A DNA stretch of 64,000 nucleotides, taken from Hymenobacter gelipurpurascens. GTDB lineage: Bacteria > Bacteroidota > Bacteroidia > Cytophagales > Hymenobacteraceae. The stretch's first letter is position 1. The number at the start of each line of letters is the position of its first letter. Made by a program: the position numbers and the translations under genes. This document shows positions 7,883 through 16,180 of this stretch, piece by piece. The stretch covers positions 1,798,001-1,862,000 of the forward strand of contig NZ_FYEW01000001.1 of NCBI RefSeq assembly GCF_900187375.1, written 5' to 3'. The notes under the pieces are model-generated. The model ran no database searches. It was not told where the DNA came from and worked only from the letters and a program-made list of their open reading frames with translations.

Positions 7883-10003
7883 CTAGAGTTTGCTTCCCTC
7901 TTGTTTTGTTGAATTGGTGGCCCATTTTTGCTGCCATTTCGGGTAGTCCCGCTGCAGCAGTTTCTCGGGCCAGGTGCCGGCGTACACGTAGCCGGCACGG
8001 CGTTCATTTTCTATTTCGCTCAGTGCATAATGCACCTTGCTGTCGCGGCCCACATAAATGGGGCGGTTGGTTTCGAGGTCATAGAACCGGGCCCACAGCG
8101 AGGCTCCGGGCTGTGCTACTATCACTCGGTCGCGGCCGCTAGGCTGCGCTGGGTCTTTGATTTCCTTGAGAGCTTGATTAGGCATTTTTACCTTCTCAAA
8201 CCACGCAATAGCGCTGGCAATAGCCTTCTTAACTTCCGGCGAAGGGTTCTCAACTCCTAGCAGGAATTCCACAATAGCCGCCGACTCATCGCCGCTCAAC
8301 GAGGCCAGCTCGAATGCACGGGCTTTGGCTGGCTGCAATGTTTTTTCATCGTACTGCGCGCACCAGGCCGTGAGCTGCCCGTTCTGCACGTATTGGGTTT
8401 TGAGGATGCAGGCAACCCCACGTTCTACCGCTCCTTTTGCCAGCGGTACTAGGGCCGGATCAACAGCCGTAAAATCGCCTTCCTGCTTTGCCACGGAACG
8501 CAGCACTTCCAGTGCCAGCACCATCGCGTTATCGTTGTAGGTAATCTGGTGGCGGTAGTTGCTGAAATCGGGGTAATACTGTGGGAAGCCGCCGTTGGCG
8601 TACTGCATTTTCAGCAGGTACTGGATGCCTCGCTCAGCGGCTGCTTTGTAGGCCACTCTGTTGGTAGCTTTGTAGGCCTTAAGCAGATAGGTGATTTCGC
8701 GCGTGGTGGCTTTGTTGTCGATGGTAGCATCGGTGCGCCCGGCGTCGGCTAGCGTAGCGGCGCGCAGAGCGGCCGACAGGGGCTTGGTGTAATCCACCTT
8801 CACTTCTTTCACGGCCTTAGGCCACCCGCCCACGCTGCGCTGATATACCAGCATCTTCTCTGCTACGCTGTCTACCTGATCTGCCTGCTGATTAGCTGCC
8901 GTGGGCAACACTGAGTTAGTATGCAGCGGATTGGATGGCGGCAACGCTACCGTCGCCTTTTTGCCCGACACCGGGTACCACCGGCCCCCATAGGTCCAGT
9001 CGGCCTTTATTTTTCGGGCTTTTGGTGCGCCTTCCGCAGTTTTCAGGTTATCCTGGTGCCAGGCATAATCACCGCCTTCATGGTGAGAATTCTGGTAGTA
9101 CACGCGGCGTCCCCATTGCTTGGCACCAGGCCCCGATTGAGCCCAGTAGATATCCGCATCGGCCATGTTTTTGGCGAAGGTGCAGTTCACCAAATAGAAC
9201 TGCGCCTCGCGGTGAAAACGCCCTAATTTGAAGTTATCATCGCCCTCGAAAGTGCAGTTCCGAAGTACCGTTTTCTGGTCTTTGTTGCCGGAGCCATCGT
9301 GCCAGATGGCAGCGTTGGTATTGTGGCAAATGAAGCGGCAGTTCTCAGCGTAGGCCCACCCACGCGGGCAGTAAAAATCTACGCCGCCTTCCATGGTGCA
9401 GTCCTTGAAGTAATAGAGGCCAGCATCCACGTCCCAGGGACTCACGGTGTCGCCGCCAAGGGCCCGGAACGTACAATGCTTCACGGTGAGGCGAGTAGTG
9501 CCGGGCATGGTGCGCAGGGCCATTTGGTGGCCCGTCTTGCTGATGGTACGTTGGCCCGTAGGGTCCGTGGGGCATGGCACCGTCACGGGTCCTTTGGCAT
9601 CGAAGCCGTAGCTGTTGATAACCGTTAGGTTTTCAAGCGTCACGTCGGGAGAGTTGCGCATGTTGAGTGTGGCCACTCCCCAATCGTCCTGGCCGGCTGT
9701 AGGGTCGCAGCGCCACTCGTCGCGGGCTTGCGCGTAGGCCAGTACCACACCGGTTTCGCTTTGTCCTTTCAGGATAATCTGCTGCTTGCCATCAATGAAG
9801 ACCTTCTCGCGGTACGTGCCATTCTTGATGTACACGGTGCGCGGCTTGGTGGCCTCATTGGGTAGGCTGTTGAGAGCGGCCTGGATGGTCCGGAAATTTC
9901 CCGAACCATCCGACGCCACCGTCACCTGCTGAGCATGGGCCGATTCTATTCCCATTTCCCCAACCCCCACCAGCAGGAGCAGTAGTTTTAGTAAGTTTTT
10001 CAT
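7883..10003 (-). CDS. Secreted pectin methylesterase (CE8) - pectate lyase (PL10) fusion
   Basis: A 706-aa two-enzyme protein. Residues 1 to about 24 are a signal peptide ending ESAHA. Residues about 25-345 are a right-handed beta-helix pectinesterase, starting VTVASDGSGNFRTIQAALNSLP. Compared with standard family blocks it has GDTVSPWDVD where most enzymes have QDTL, GGVDFYCPRG in place of GTVDFIFG, and LGRFHREAQ in place of LGRPW, so it belongs to a divergent CE8 branch. Residues about 370-690 match PL10 pectate lyase (QRSVGGWPKAVKEVK, QYANGGFPQYYPDFSNYR, TAWCAQYDEKT). Removing methyl groups and cutting the exposed polygalacturonate in one polypeptide makes biochemical sense. Products would pass to GH105 and KdgF/KduI. 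It lies between kdgF and uxaB in the minus-strand cluster. Confidence 0.9.
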   Translation of the reverse strand: MKNLLKLLLLLVGVGEMGIESAHAQQVTVASDGSGNFRTIQAALNSLPNEATKPRTVYIKNGTYREKVFIDGKQQIILKGQSETGVVLAYAQARDEWRCDPTAGQDDWGVATLNMRNSPDVTLENLTVINSYGFDAKGPVTVPCPTDPTGQRTISKTGHQMALRTMPGTTRLTVKHCTFRALGGDTVSPWDVDAGLYYFKDCTMEGGVDFYCPRGWAYAENCRFICHNTNAAIWHDGSGNKDQKTVLRNCTFEGDDNFKLGRFHREAQFYLVNCTFAKNMADADIYWAQSGPGAKQWGRRVYYQNSHHEGGDYAWHQDNLKTAEGAPKARKIKADWTYGGRWYPVSGKKATVALPPSNPLHTNSVLPTAANQQADQVDSVAEKMLVYQRSVGGWPKAVKEVKVDYTKPLSAALRAATLADAGRTDATIDNKATTREITYLLKAYKATNRVAYKAAAERGIQYLLKMQYANGGFPQYYPDFSNYRHQITYNDNAMVLALEVLRSVAKQEGDFTAVDPALVPLAKGAVERGVACILKTQYVQNGQLTAWCAQYDEKTLQPAKARAFELASLSGDESAAIVEFLLGVENPSPEVKKAIASAIAWFEKVKMPNQALKEIKDPAQPSGRDRVIVAQPGASLWARFYDLETNRPIYVGRDSKVHYALSEIENERRAGYVYAGTWPEKLLQRDYPKWQQKWATNSTKQEGSKL

Positions 10004-10013
10004 GGCAAGTGGC

Positions 10014-10367
10014 CTAGAGGCCGCCTTTTACAAAATCATCCCGCATCGGGCTGAATGAATCCAGCAGAACACCGGCTTCTTCGCACACCACGCCATGCCA
10101 CAGGTTAGAGGGTGCATGAAATCCGTCGCCGGCTCGCAGAACTCGTTCCTCCTCCCCTACCAGGCAGCGAAAAACTCCGTTTTCTACATAGGTAATCTGG
10201 GCGTGTACATGCCGGTGAGGAGCGCCGAATGCGCCTGTCTCGAAGGCCACTTTCACCAGCATCAGATCCGGGCCATAGGCCAGTACCTTGCGGTGCACTC
10301 CCTCCCCTACGGTTTCCCAAGTCAGGTCTTCGTCGGTGAGAAAATGGTGCTGTGGAAATGAGGTCAT
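10014..10367 (-). CDS. kdgF: KdgF-like cupin, unsaturated uronate linearisation
   Basis: A 117-aa single-domain cupin close to the size of KdgF (about 110 aa). The metal-binding pattern HRHVHAQ near residue 52 and a later H in NLWHGVV match the KdgF His/Gln ligands. Known KdgF proteins speed the opening of 4,5-unsaturated galacturonate to 5-keto-4-deoxyuronate, the KduI substrate. The flanking pectinesterase-pectate lyase and the nearby kduI and kduD support this role. The stop codon is part of a CTC TAG GCC ACT string, one of many cases where the local GGCCTA word overlaps a stop. A general sugar-binding cupin is the alternative. Confidence 0.82.
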   Translation of the reverse strand: MTSFPQHHFLTDEDLTWETVGEGVHRKVLAYGPDLMLVKVAFETGAFGAPHRHVHAQITYVENGVFRCLVGEEERVLRAGDGFHAPSNLWHGVVCEEAGVLLDSFSPMRDDFVKGGL

Positions 10368-10448
10368 ATCAGGAGAATAGAGAGGCGGAACAGGAGGGTA
10401 AAACGAAGTACAGATAAGTCCTTCGTCTACCCCTCATGCACTCACCTG

Positions 10449-12293
10449 CTAGTAGCCGAAGTTTTGCACCAGTGCCGGGTCAGAGCTCAGCGTGCTCTGC
10501 GGAATTGGCAGCAGTTCTTTGCCCTGGCCGGGCACGTACTCAGCCGCTAGGCCAGAGCCCACGCTGGTTGCCGTGGTAGTGCCAACCGTTACGGTGGTAC
10601 CGGTAGGCTGCGTGTTGGCTACATAAGCCGCATCAATGCCCTGGCGCCAGTTCACGCGCACCGTACCTGTTGGCGCAGTGTTGGGCGTAGGAGAAGGCCG
10701 GTAGAAAGAGCGCGTCCATTGCACATCACCGGCAGCCGGCGTTTTGAAGTACATGTACAGCGGCACTTTATCATAAGGGGCTTCGCCTTTGGCCATCTTC
10801 AGAATGTTGGCTTTGGCTTCTGCCAGCTTGGTGGCAAACAGGTTCCAGCGCAGCAAATCATACTTGCGGATTCCTTCGCTGCCAAACTCCAGGTAACGCT
10901 CGTTTACTAAGGCATTGAACAGAGCAGTTTTTGAGTTCAGTACCAGGCCAGCTTGTGCTTTAGCCTTGGTGCCATAGGCGCGCGTACGCACTTCCAGCAG
11001 GGCATCCTGTGCCGCTTGCGTAGGCCCGTTCAGCTCGTTTTCAGCTTCCGAGAACATCAGCACTACATCGGCGAAACGGATGATAGGCCAGTTGTAGCCC
11101 AGGTAGTTGTTCGTGCCAGGCAGTGAAGGGATGTGCCAGTCGCGGCGGAATTTGCCATCGGTTACGCTGGCTAGTGCCACACCTGCCCGGAAATTGTTGG
11201 CCGGGATAGTGTAAGGCGCAATCGTCACGTCGCGGCGTACGTCCGTCGAGTCGAACGCGTAGAAATACGTGGGGACAATGGTTACGGCGCCTTGCGTAGA
11301 GCCGTAGATGGTAGAGGCGTTCAGGCGAGGGCCGTTGTAGTAGCCCAATTTGCTGTCGGAAACCGCCGTTGAGCCGCCCATGCCCACCTGGAACATGATT
11401 TCGTTAGCCGACTCCGAACGCTGCTCGTTGATGCTTTTGAATACTTCCAGGAAACTTGTATTGAGCGTATGCTCCGAGCGGTTCGCCATTAGCTCGGCGC
11501 ACTCCTGGCGGGCAATGCGGTAATAGTCGAGGTAGTCGGCGGGGCGCACCATTTGGTTGCCCTTCAGCGAGTAGCCGCCCCGGTACAGGGCCAGACGGGC
11601 GCGCAATGCCTTTACCGCGCCTTTGGTAATACGCTCACTGGCGGCACCCGCTTTGGAGCGCCACGGCACCAACTTTTCGGCCTGCAGCAAGTCGGCAATC
11701 AGCTTAGTGAGCGTCTCGTTGCGGTCAGCATTCGGCAGGTTGAAGTCCTGGCCCGACACGGAAGCCGTGAACTGCGCCGGAACGTCGCCCCAGTTGCGTA
11801 CCAGCTCCAAGTAGTACTGTGCGCGCAACGTCAGGGCCTCGCCGTGCAGCCGGTGCAGCGCAGCCGTATCGGCGGCGGTGCCCGTGGTGTACAGGCTCAT
11901 CTTCGGAATCTGATCGATGCAGATGTTGCTGCGTTCCACGCCTTGGTAAAGCGTGTTCCAGGGGTTGGTAATCTCGGTGTTGGTAGGCAGCGCCTTATAG
12001 CGGGCAATGCTCCGGCGGGCACCATCAGCGGCTCCAGATGAGCCAATCATCTCGTCGGAATCGAAGGGGAAATACATGCTAATCCGGGTGCCGTAGGTCT
12101 GGTCGCCCGAGAGAGGATCGTAGGCCCCTACCACGGCAGCCGTAGCGCCGGCTACCGTGCTAAAGGTGGCCTCCGTGGTATTAAGAGCCAGCGGCTCTAC
12201 ATCCAGAAAATCTTTGCAGGATGACACCGCCCCGGCGGAGCCGGCCAGTGCCAGGCCGGCTAGTGCAGCCCGGAAGGAAATGAAGGATTTCAT
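10449..12293 (-). CDS. SusD/RagB-like outer-membrane glycan-binding lipoprotein (pair 1)
   Basis: A 614-aa surface lipoprotein. The signal peptide ends AVSSC, with the lipidated Cys at residue 26, followed by KDFLDVEPLALNTTEATFST, the usual SusD start. Tetratricopeptide-rich SusD blocks follow (LYQGVERSNICIDQIP, ALRAQYYLELVRNWGDVP), and the C-terminal region has NERYLEFGSEGIRKYDLLRWN. SusD proteins sit on the SusC barrel and capture oligosaccharides. The partner SusC ends 25 bp upstream. Placement directly before kdgF and the pectin enzymes suggests pectic oligogalacturonides as ligand. Confidence 0.93.
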   Translation of the reverse strand: MKSFISFRAALAGLALAGSAGAVSSCKDFLDVEPLALNTTEATFSTVAGATAAVVGAYDPLSGDQTYGTRISMYFPFDSDEMIGSSGAADGARRSIARYKALPTNTEITNPWNTLYQGVERSNICIDQIPKMSLYTTGTAADTAALHRLHGEALTLRAQYYLELVRNWGDVPAQFTASVSGQDFNLPNADRNETLTKLIADLLQAEKLVPWRSKAGAASERITKGAVKALRARLALYRGGYSLKGNQMVRPADYLDYYRIARQECAELMANRSEHTLNTSFLEVFKSINEQRSESANEIMFQVGMGGSTAVSDSKLGYYNGPRLNASTIYGSTQGAVTIVPTYFYAFDSTDVRRDVTIAPYTIPANNFRAGVALASVTDGKFRRDWHIPSLPGTNNYLGYNWPIIRFADVVLMFSEAENELNGPTQAAQDALLEVRTRAYGTKAKAQAGLVLNSKTALFNALVNERYLEFGSEGIRKYDLLRWNLFATKLAEAKANILKMAKGEAPYDKVPLYMYFKTPAAGDVQWTRSFYRPSPTPNTAPTGTVRVNWRQGIDAAYVANTQPTGTTVTVGTTTATSVGSGLAAEYVPGQGKELLPIPQSTLSSDPALVQNFGY

Positions 12294-12318
12294 ATGCGCA
12301 GCGAAAAATCAGGTGGGA

Positions 12319-15300
12319 TTAGAGGGACAGGTTCAGACCAAAGAGAAAGGCGCGGCTGCGGGGGTAAGCAGCATAATCGACACCCGGCGTGAGCGGGGTA
12401 GCGCGGCGGGTATTCACTTCGGGGTCGTAGCCCGTGTAGTTGGTGAAGGTGTACAGGTTATTGAGCGTCACGTAGAAGCGCAGCTGCTGTACCTTGGCGC
12501 GGGTAGTGAGGGTCTTGGGCAGGGTGTAGCCCAGGGTCAGGTTGTTAATGCGCAGGAACGAGGCATCTTCCACGGCCCACGAGTGCAGGAAATAGTTGCG
12601 GGTGGGCGTCCAGATGTCAGCATTCTGGTTTACTTGATTCAGTGTACCCAAATCGGTAATGGGCGTACCGTCGGCGTTGATGGTGCGGTACCGGTCGCTC
12701 ATGACATCGAGCACGTTGCTGAACACCGTGTTGGCCGTGTTCGACGTAAATTCAATCTTGTTCGCGTTGTAGACATCATTGCCCAGCACGAAGTTGACGA
12801 AGACGCTGGCGTCGAAGTTCTTGTAGGTAAACTGCTGGTTGAGGCCACCTGTCAGCTTAGGGTTGGCGTTGCCAATTACCGTCTGGTCCTTGTCGTCGAT
12901 AACCCCGTCACCATTCAGGTCCTTCAGCTTGATCTGGCCGGGTCGGGCAACGGTCTCACCAATCAGGCCTAGGTTGTTTGGGAATACGTTGACACCCTGG
13001 GCGTTCTTCTTCGGAATCCAGGTTTGCGTGGTGGCATTGTAGCCTTCGAAATCGTCAGCCGTCAGGTAGTTGTCCGTTACGTAGCCATACATCTGGCCTA
13101 CGGGCTGGCCTACACGCGCTACATAGTCGCGGTTGAGGGCAGTACCGGCCCAGCCGGAAGCAATACCAGGAATTTCATCCAACCCAGAGCCGAGGCTCTC
13201 GATGCGGCCCCGGTTGAAGGAAGCATTGGCCGTAGCCGTCCAGCTAAAGTCAGGTTTGTTGAAGATGATGCCCGTCAGCTGCAACTCGACGCCTTTGTTG
13301 GAGGTTTTGCCGATGTTCTGCAACTGCGAAGAGTACCCCAGGAACGGAGGAATTGGGCGGTTAATCAGCAGGTCAGAAGTAGTGTTGTAGTAAACATCAC
13401 CGGTGAACTGTACCCGATTTTCCCACAGTGCCAAGTCTATACCGAAGTCGCGGGAAGTTGTCACTTCCCATTTCAGTTTTTCATTGGACAGCGTAGTAGC
13501 TACAGAGCCCAGCACCTGATTGTGGTTGAGATAATACGGCGCCCCACCAGCCTGGAACAGCTGGCTGAACAGAAAGTCGTTGATACGGTTATTACCAGCC
13601 TGCCCATAGCTCAAGCGCAGCTTTAGGTCCGATACCGCTTCTACCGACTTAAAGAACTCCTCCTTGGAAACGCGCCAGGCGGCAGAAGCACCGGGGAAGT
13701 AGCCCCAGCGGTTACCCGCTTTAAACTTGGATGAGCCGTCGGCCCGGAACGTACCCGTAAACAGGTACTTGTCGTCGTAGGAGTAGGTAATGCGCCCGAA
13801 GCCAGAGGCCAACGTATAGTCGTTCGGAATGCTCGTATAAGGCAGTACAGGCTGTGAGGTCACGCCCGCGGGCAGCACCCCTTGGTTGATGTTGGCCAGC
13901 GCACGCTCAGCCGTGATATCCAGCGGCAGGAAGTTGGTCTGGATGAACTGCGACTTAGTCTGCTGCTGATAGGTCTCCTGGCCTAGCAACAAGCCCATCA
14001 CGTGTTTCCCTTTCGTAAGGGAATAATCCAGCACGTTGGAGTTGTTGAACGTGATTTGGTTGCCCGTAGTGATAGTAGCGAACGGCAGGTTCTGGTAGCC
14101 GCCCGCTGCCTGCCGGATGGTAGGCGAAAAGCGGCCATTGAACGTACCTAGGTCACCGCTAGTGATATCAAAACCAGCCGTAGAACGGAAGAAGAGGCCT
14201 TTCGTCAGTTCCAGGGCGGCGTTGCCACCTACGTTGAAGGTCCGGCGCTTGTCGCGGCGGTATTCGCTATCAATCGTAATCAGTGGGTTTACCAAGCTAG
14301 AGGTGGTGAAGAAGTCATCATCGAAAGTGCCGGGGTCGATGATGGCACCTGATGCTCTTGGCACCGACAGAGGCTGGTACTGCACCGTATTGCGCAAGCG
14401 TGAGGTAACGCTGGAGCCGCTGGTAGAAGTACCGGCGCCGTTCACGGTCTGGTCGTTGAAGCGCATGTTCAGGCCTACGCGCAGCTTGTCAGTGGCCTTC
14501 GTATCAAAGCGGAAGTTGATCAGGTTGCGGGAGTAGTCGGAGCCGCGCTGGATGCCTTCCTCGTCGTTGTGGGTTAGGCTCAGTGAATACGTTGTGCCTT
14601 TCACGCCACCCGATACCGATACGTTGTGGGTTTGCTGGAAAGCGTTGCGGCCAAACACCTCATCCTGCCAATCGATGAATGGAGCGCTGCGGGCGCGCTG
14701 CAGCGTGTCGCTGTTGAAGTTGGAGCTACCGAACAGGGTTTTGAAACTGGCAAGGCCGCCGGTGCCGGTAGCGCCTGCCTGCTGAGCCCGCTCAAACTGG
14801 TAGTTCAGGTAATCATCGGGCTTCAATACGCCTAGCTTCTTGCTGATCTGGCGGAAGCCGGCAAAGCCGTTGTAGCTGATCACCGTCTTGCCTTCCAGGC
14901 CTTTTTTCGTGGTGATGATAACTACGCCGTTGGCCCCGCGGGCACCGTAGATAGCCGTGGCAGAAGCATCCTTTAGTACGTCAACGGAAGCAATATCCTG
15001 GGGAGCAATAACGGACAGGGCGTTTTCAATCTGGATACCGTCTACCACGTAGAGCGGCGAGTTATCCTGGGTGATAGAGCCACCACCGCGCACCCGAACG
15101 CGCACATCCTGGTTGCCGGGCGTGCCTTCGGAAGACGTCAGCTGCACACCGGCCAAACGCCCCGTAAGGGCTTCGGCGGCGGAGTTAACCGGAATATCCT
15201 TTATCTGCTGGGCACTCACTGACGAAACCGAGCCAGTAACGTCGCGACGCTGCACCGACTGGTAGCCGATAACTACTACATCGTCCAGCGTCTTGCTATC

Positions 15301-15591
15301 ATCCTGCAGCGTTACGTTGATGTCCGTTTTGTCGCCTACTGCCACTTCATAAGGCAGGAAGCCGATATAGCTGAAGCGCAACGTGGCATTGGCGGGCACC
15401 GCCAGGTTGAAGCGACCTTCTCCATCGGTCGAGGCGCCGATGGTCGTTCCTTTCACCACGACCGTCACGCCGGGCAGGGCTTCTCCCTTTGCCGACTTGA
15501 CGATACCCTGGACGCGCTGTTGTTGCTGCGCCCATGCTGGGGCCGCGGCACTAACCAGCAGCGGGGCCAGCAACAGTAATTTTCTTTTCAT
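12319..15591 (-). CDS. SusC/RagA-like TonB-dependent outer-membrane transporter (pair 1)
   Basis: A 1090-aa TonB-dependent receptor. The signal peptide is MKRKLLLLAPLLVSAAAPAWA. Residues about 28-105 are the carboxypeptidase-like regulatory domain (VQGIVKSAKGEALPGVTVV). Next come the TonB-box region (LDDVVVIGYQS) and a plug with the hallmark KDASATAIYGARGANGVVII near residue 220, and then the beta-barrel, which ends in an aromatic-rich strand (FLFGLNLSL). I chose the ATG at 15591 because the signal peptide begins there. The frame itself is open 29 codons further. A LacI-type operator lies about 260 bp upstream. It imports oligosaccharides into the periplasm with its SusD partner. Confidence 0.94.
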   Translation of the reverse strand: MKRKLLLLAPLLVSAAAPAWAQQQQRVQGIVKSAKGEALPGVTVVVKGTTIGASTDGEGRFNLAVPANATLRFSYIGFLPYEVAVGDKTDINVTLQDDSKTLDDVVVIGYQSVQRRDVTGSVSSVSAQQIKDIPVNSAAEALTGRLAGVQLTSSEGTPGNQDVRVRVRGGGSITQDNSPLYVVDGIQIENALSVIAPQDIASVDVLKDASATAIYGARGANGVVIITTKKGLEGKTVISYNGFAGFRQISKKLGVLKPDDYLNYQFERAQQAGATGTGGLASFKTLFGSSNFNSDTLQRARSAPFIDWQDEVFGRNAFQQTHNVSVSGGVKGTTYSLSLTHNDEEGIQRGSDYSRNLINFRFDTKATDKLRVGLNMRFNDQTVNGAGTSTSGSSVTSRLRNTVQYQPLSVPRASGAIIDPGTFDDDFFTTSSLVNPLITIDSEYRRDKRRTFNVGGNAALELTKGLFFRSTAGFDITSGDLGTFNGRFSPTIRQAAGGYQNLPFATITTGNQITFNNSNVLDYSLTKGKHVMGLLLGQETYQQQTKSQFIQTNFLPLDITAERALANINQGVLPAGVTSQPVLPYTSIPNDYTLASGFGRITYSYDDKYLFTGTFRADGSSKFKAGNRWGYFPGASAAWRVSKEEFFKSVEAVSDLKLRLSYGQAGNNRINDFLFSQLFQAGGAPYYLNHNQVLGSVATTLSNEKLKWEVTTSRDFGIDLALWENRVQFTGDVYYNTTSDLLINRPIPPFLGYSSQLQNIGKTSNKGVELQLTGIIFNKPDFSWTATANASFNRGRIESLGSGLDEIPGIASGWAGTALNRDYVARVGQPVGQMYGYVTDNYLTADDFEGYNATTQTWIPKKNAQGVNVFPNNLGLIGETVARPGQIKLKDLNGDGVIDDKDQTVIGNANPKLTGGLNQQFTYKNFDASVFVNFVLGNDVYNANKIEFTSNTANTVFSNVLDVMSDRYRTINADGTPITDLGTLNQVNQNADIWTPTRNYFLHSWAVEDASFLRINNLTLGYTLPKTLTTRAKVQQLRFYVTLNNLYTFTNYTGYDPEVNTRRATPLTPGVDYAAYPRSRAFLFGLNLSL

Positions 15592-15853
15592 GACTAGGAT
15601 GTGGGAATTTGGTGTGGGAAGGGCGCAACAAGTACCAATGCAAGCCAAGCGCTCCTGGGTAGGTAAGCGGCTCCTCACTTACTGTTTCATCGCAATCATC
15701 TTTGGCTGCGTTGGGACATTTCAAGGAGGTGACAATTCTCGGGCTGGAGGCTGGCTGATTCTACAAGCCGTTTTGGATTGTTGGCTAGCGGATCAGTTGA
15801 TTAAGTTTAGCCCTACCCTTGGGGAAAGCGAAGTATAAGCCTCGATTTATTTC

Positions 15854-15879
15854 TGCAATCGTTGTCGGGAACGTTGCCA
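15854..15879 (-). promoter_or_regulatory. LacI-family operator upstream of susC (pair 1)
   Basis: A 26-bp imperfect dyad with core CGTTGTCGGGAACG, flanked by TGCAAT and TTGCCA. It is identical at all but one base to the sites at 20828-20853 and 31413-31438, and dyad symmetry (CGTTnnCGnnAACG) centres on CG as in LacI-family sites. The likely binder is the regulator at 21009-22070. Confidence 0.8.
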
Positions 15880-16120
15880 TTGCGCGGTTTTACTTGATTT
15901 CGTTTAATCCTGCATCAAGAATGTGCCGTAATAGCCATTTTGCGTGCTTTGGAGGCAAAGCGCATCACCCTTTCACATTTATTGTACTTTTCCAATCAAC
16001 GCCCTTCAATGGTCTTCTCACCTGCCATAGGCCTAGGCCACTCTCCTCTTCTGCCTACTTGCCCGAGCCACTTGCCTGCGCATGTTGCTTAACTTCCTTC
16101 AACGATACTTATACATCCAC

Positions 16121-16149
16121 AAAAAAACTCCTTTGGCGAAGGAGTTTTT
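16121..16149 (-). terminator. Intrinsic terminator of the GH43 gene
   Basis: An 11-bp perfect stem (AAAAACTCCTT / AAGGAGTTTTT) with a 5-nt loop. On the minus strand it is followed by a run of seven T, so it ends minus-strand transcripts about 30 bp after the GH43 stop. Confidence 0.85.
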
Positions 16150-16180
16150 GCGCTATTCAGTAGGTACTTACTTAGTGGCG

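Larger units (their letters stand above)
15592..16180. promoter_or_regulatory. 589-bp regulatory gap upstream of susC (pair 1)
   Basis: No credible gene fits here. The gap holds the LacI-type operator at 15854-15879, a 19-bp word at 16026-16044 (CATAGGCCTAGGCCACTCT) that recurs upstream of the second susC at 31558-31576, and the terminator of the GH43 gene at 16121-16149. The long leader between operator and ATG (about 260 bp) is unusual. I could not identify a convincing minus-7/minus-33 promoter by eye. Confidence 0.6.

Noticed and set aside
7873..8007. N-terminal extension of tagaturonate reductase
   Set aside because: The extension would overlap the end of the pectinesterase-lyase gene and does not resemble the family. 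The internal ATG at 7872 gives normal length.
10394..10435. Imperfect hairpin between susD (pair 1) and the cupin gene
   Set aside because: The arms pair only in two short blocks with bulges, and no U-rich tract follows on the minus strand, so a terminator call is not justified.
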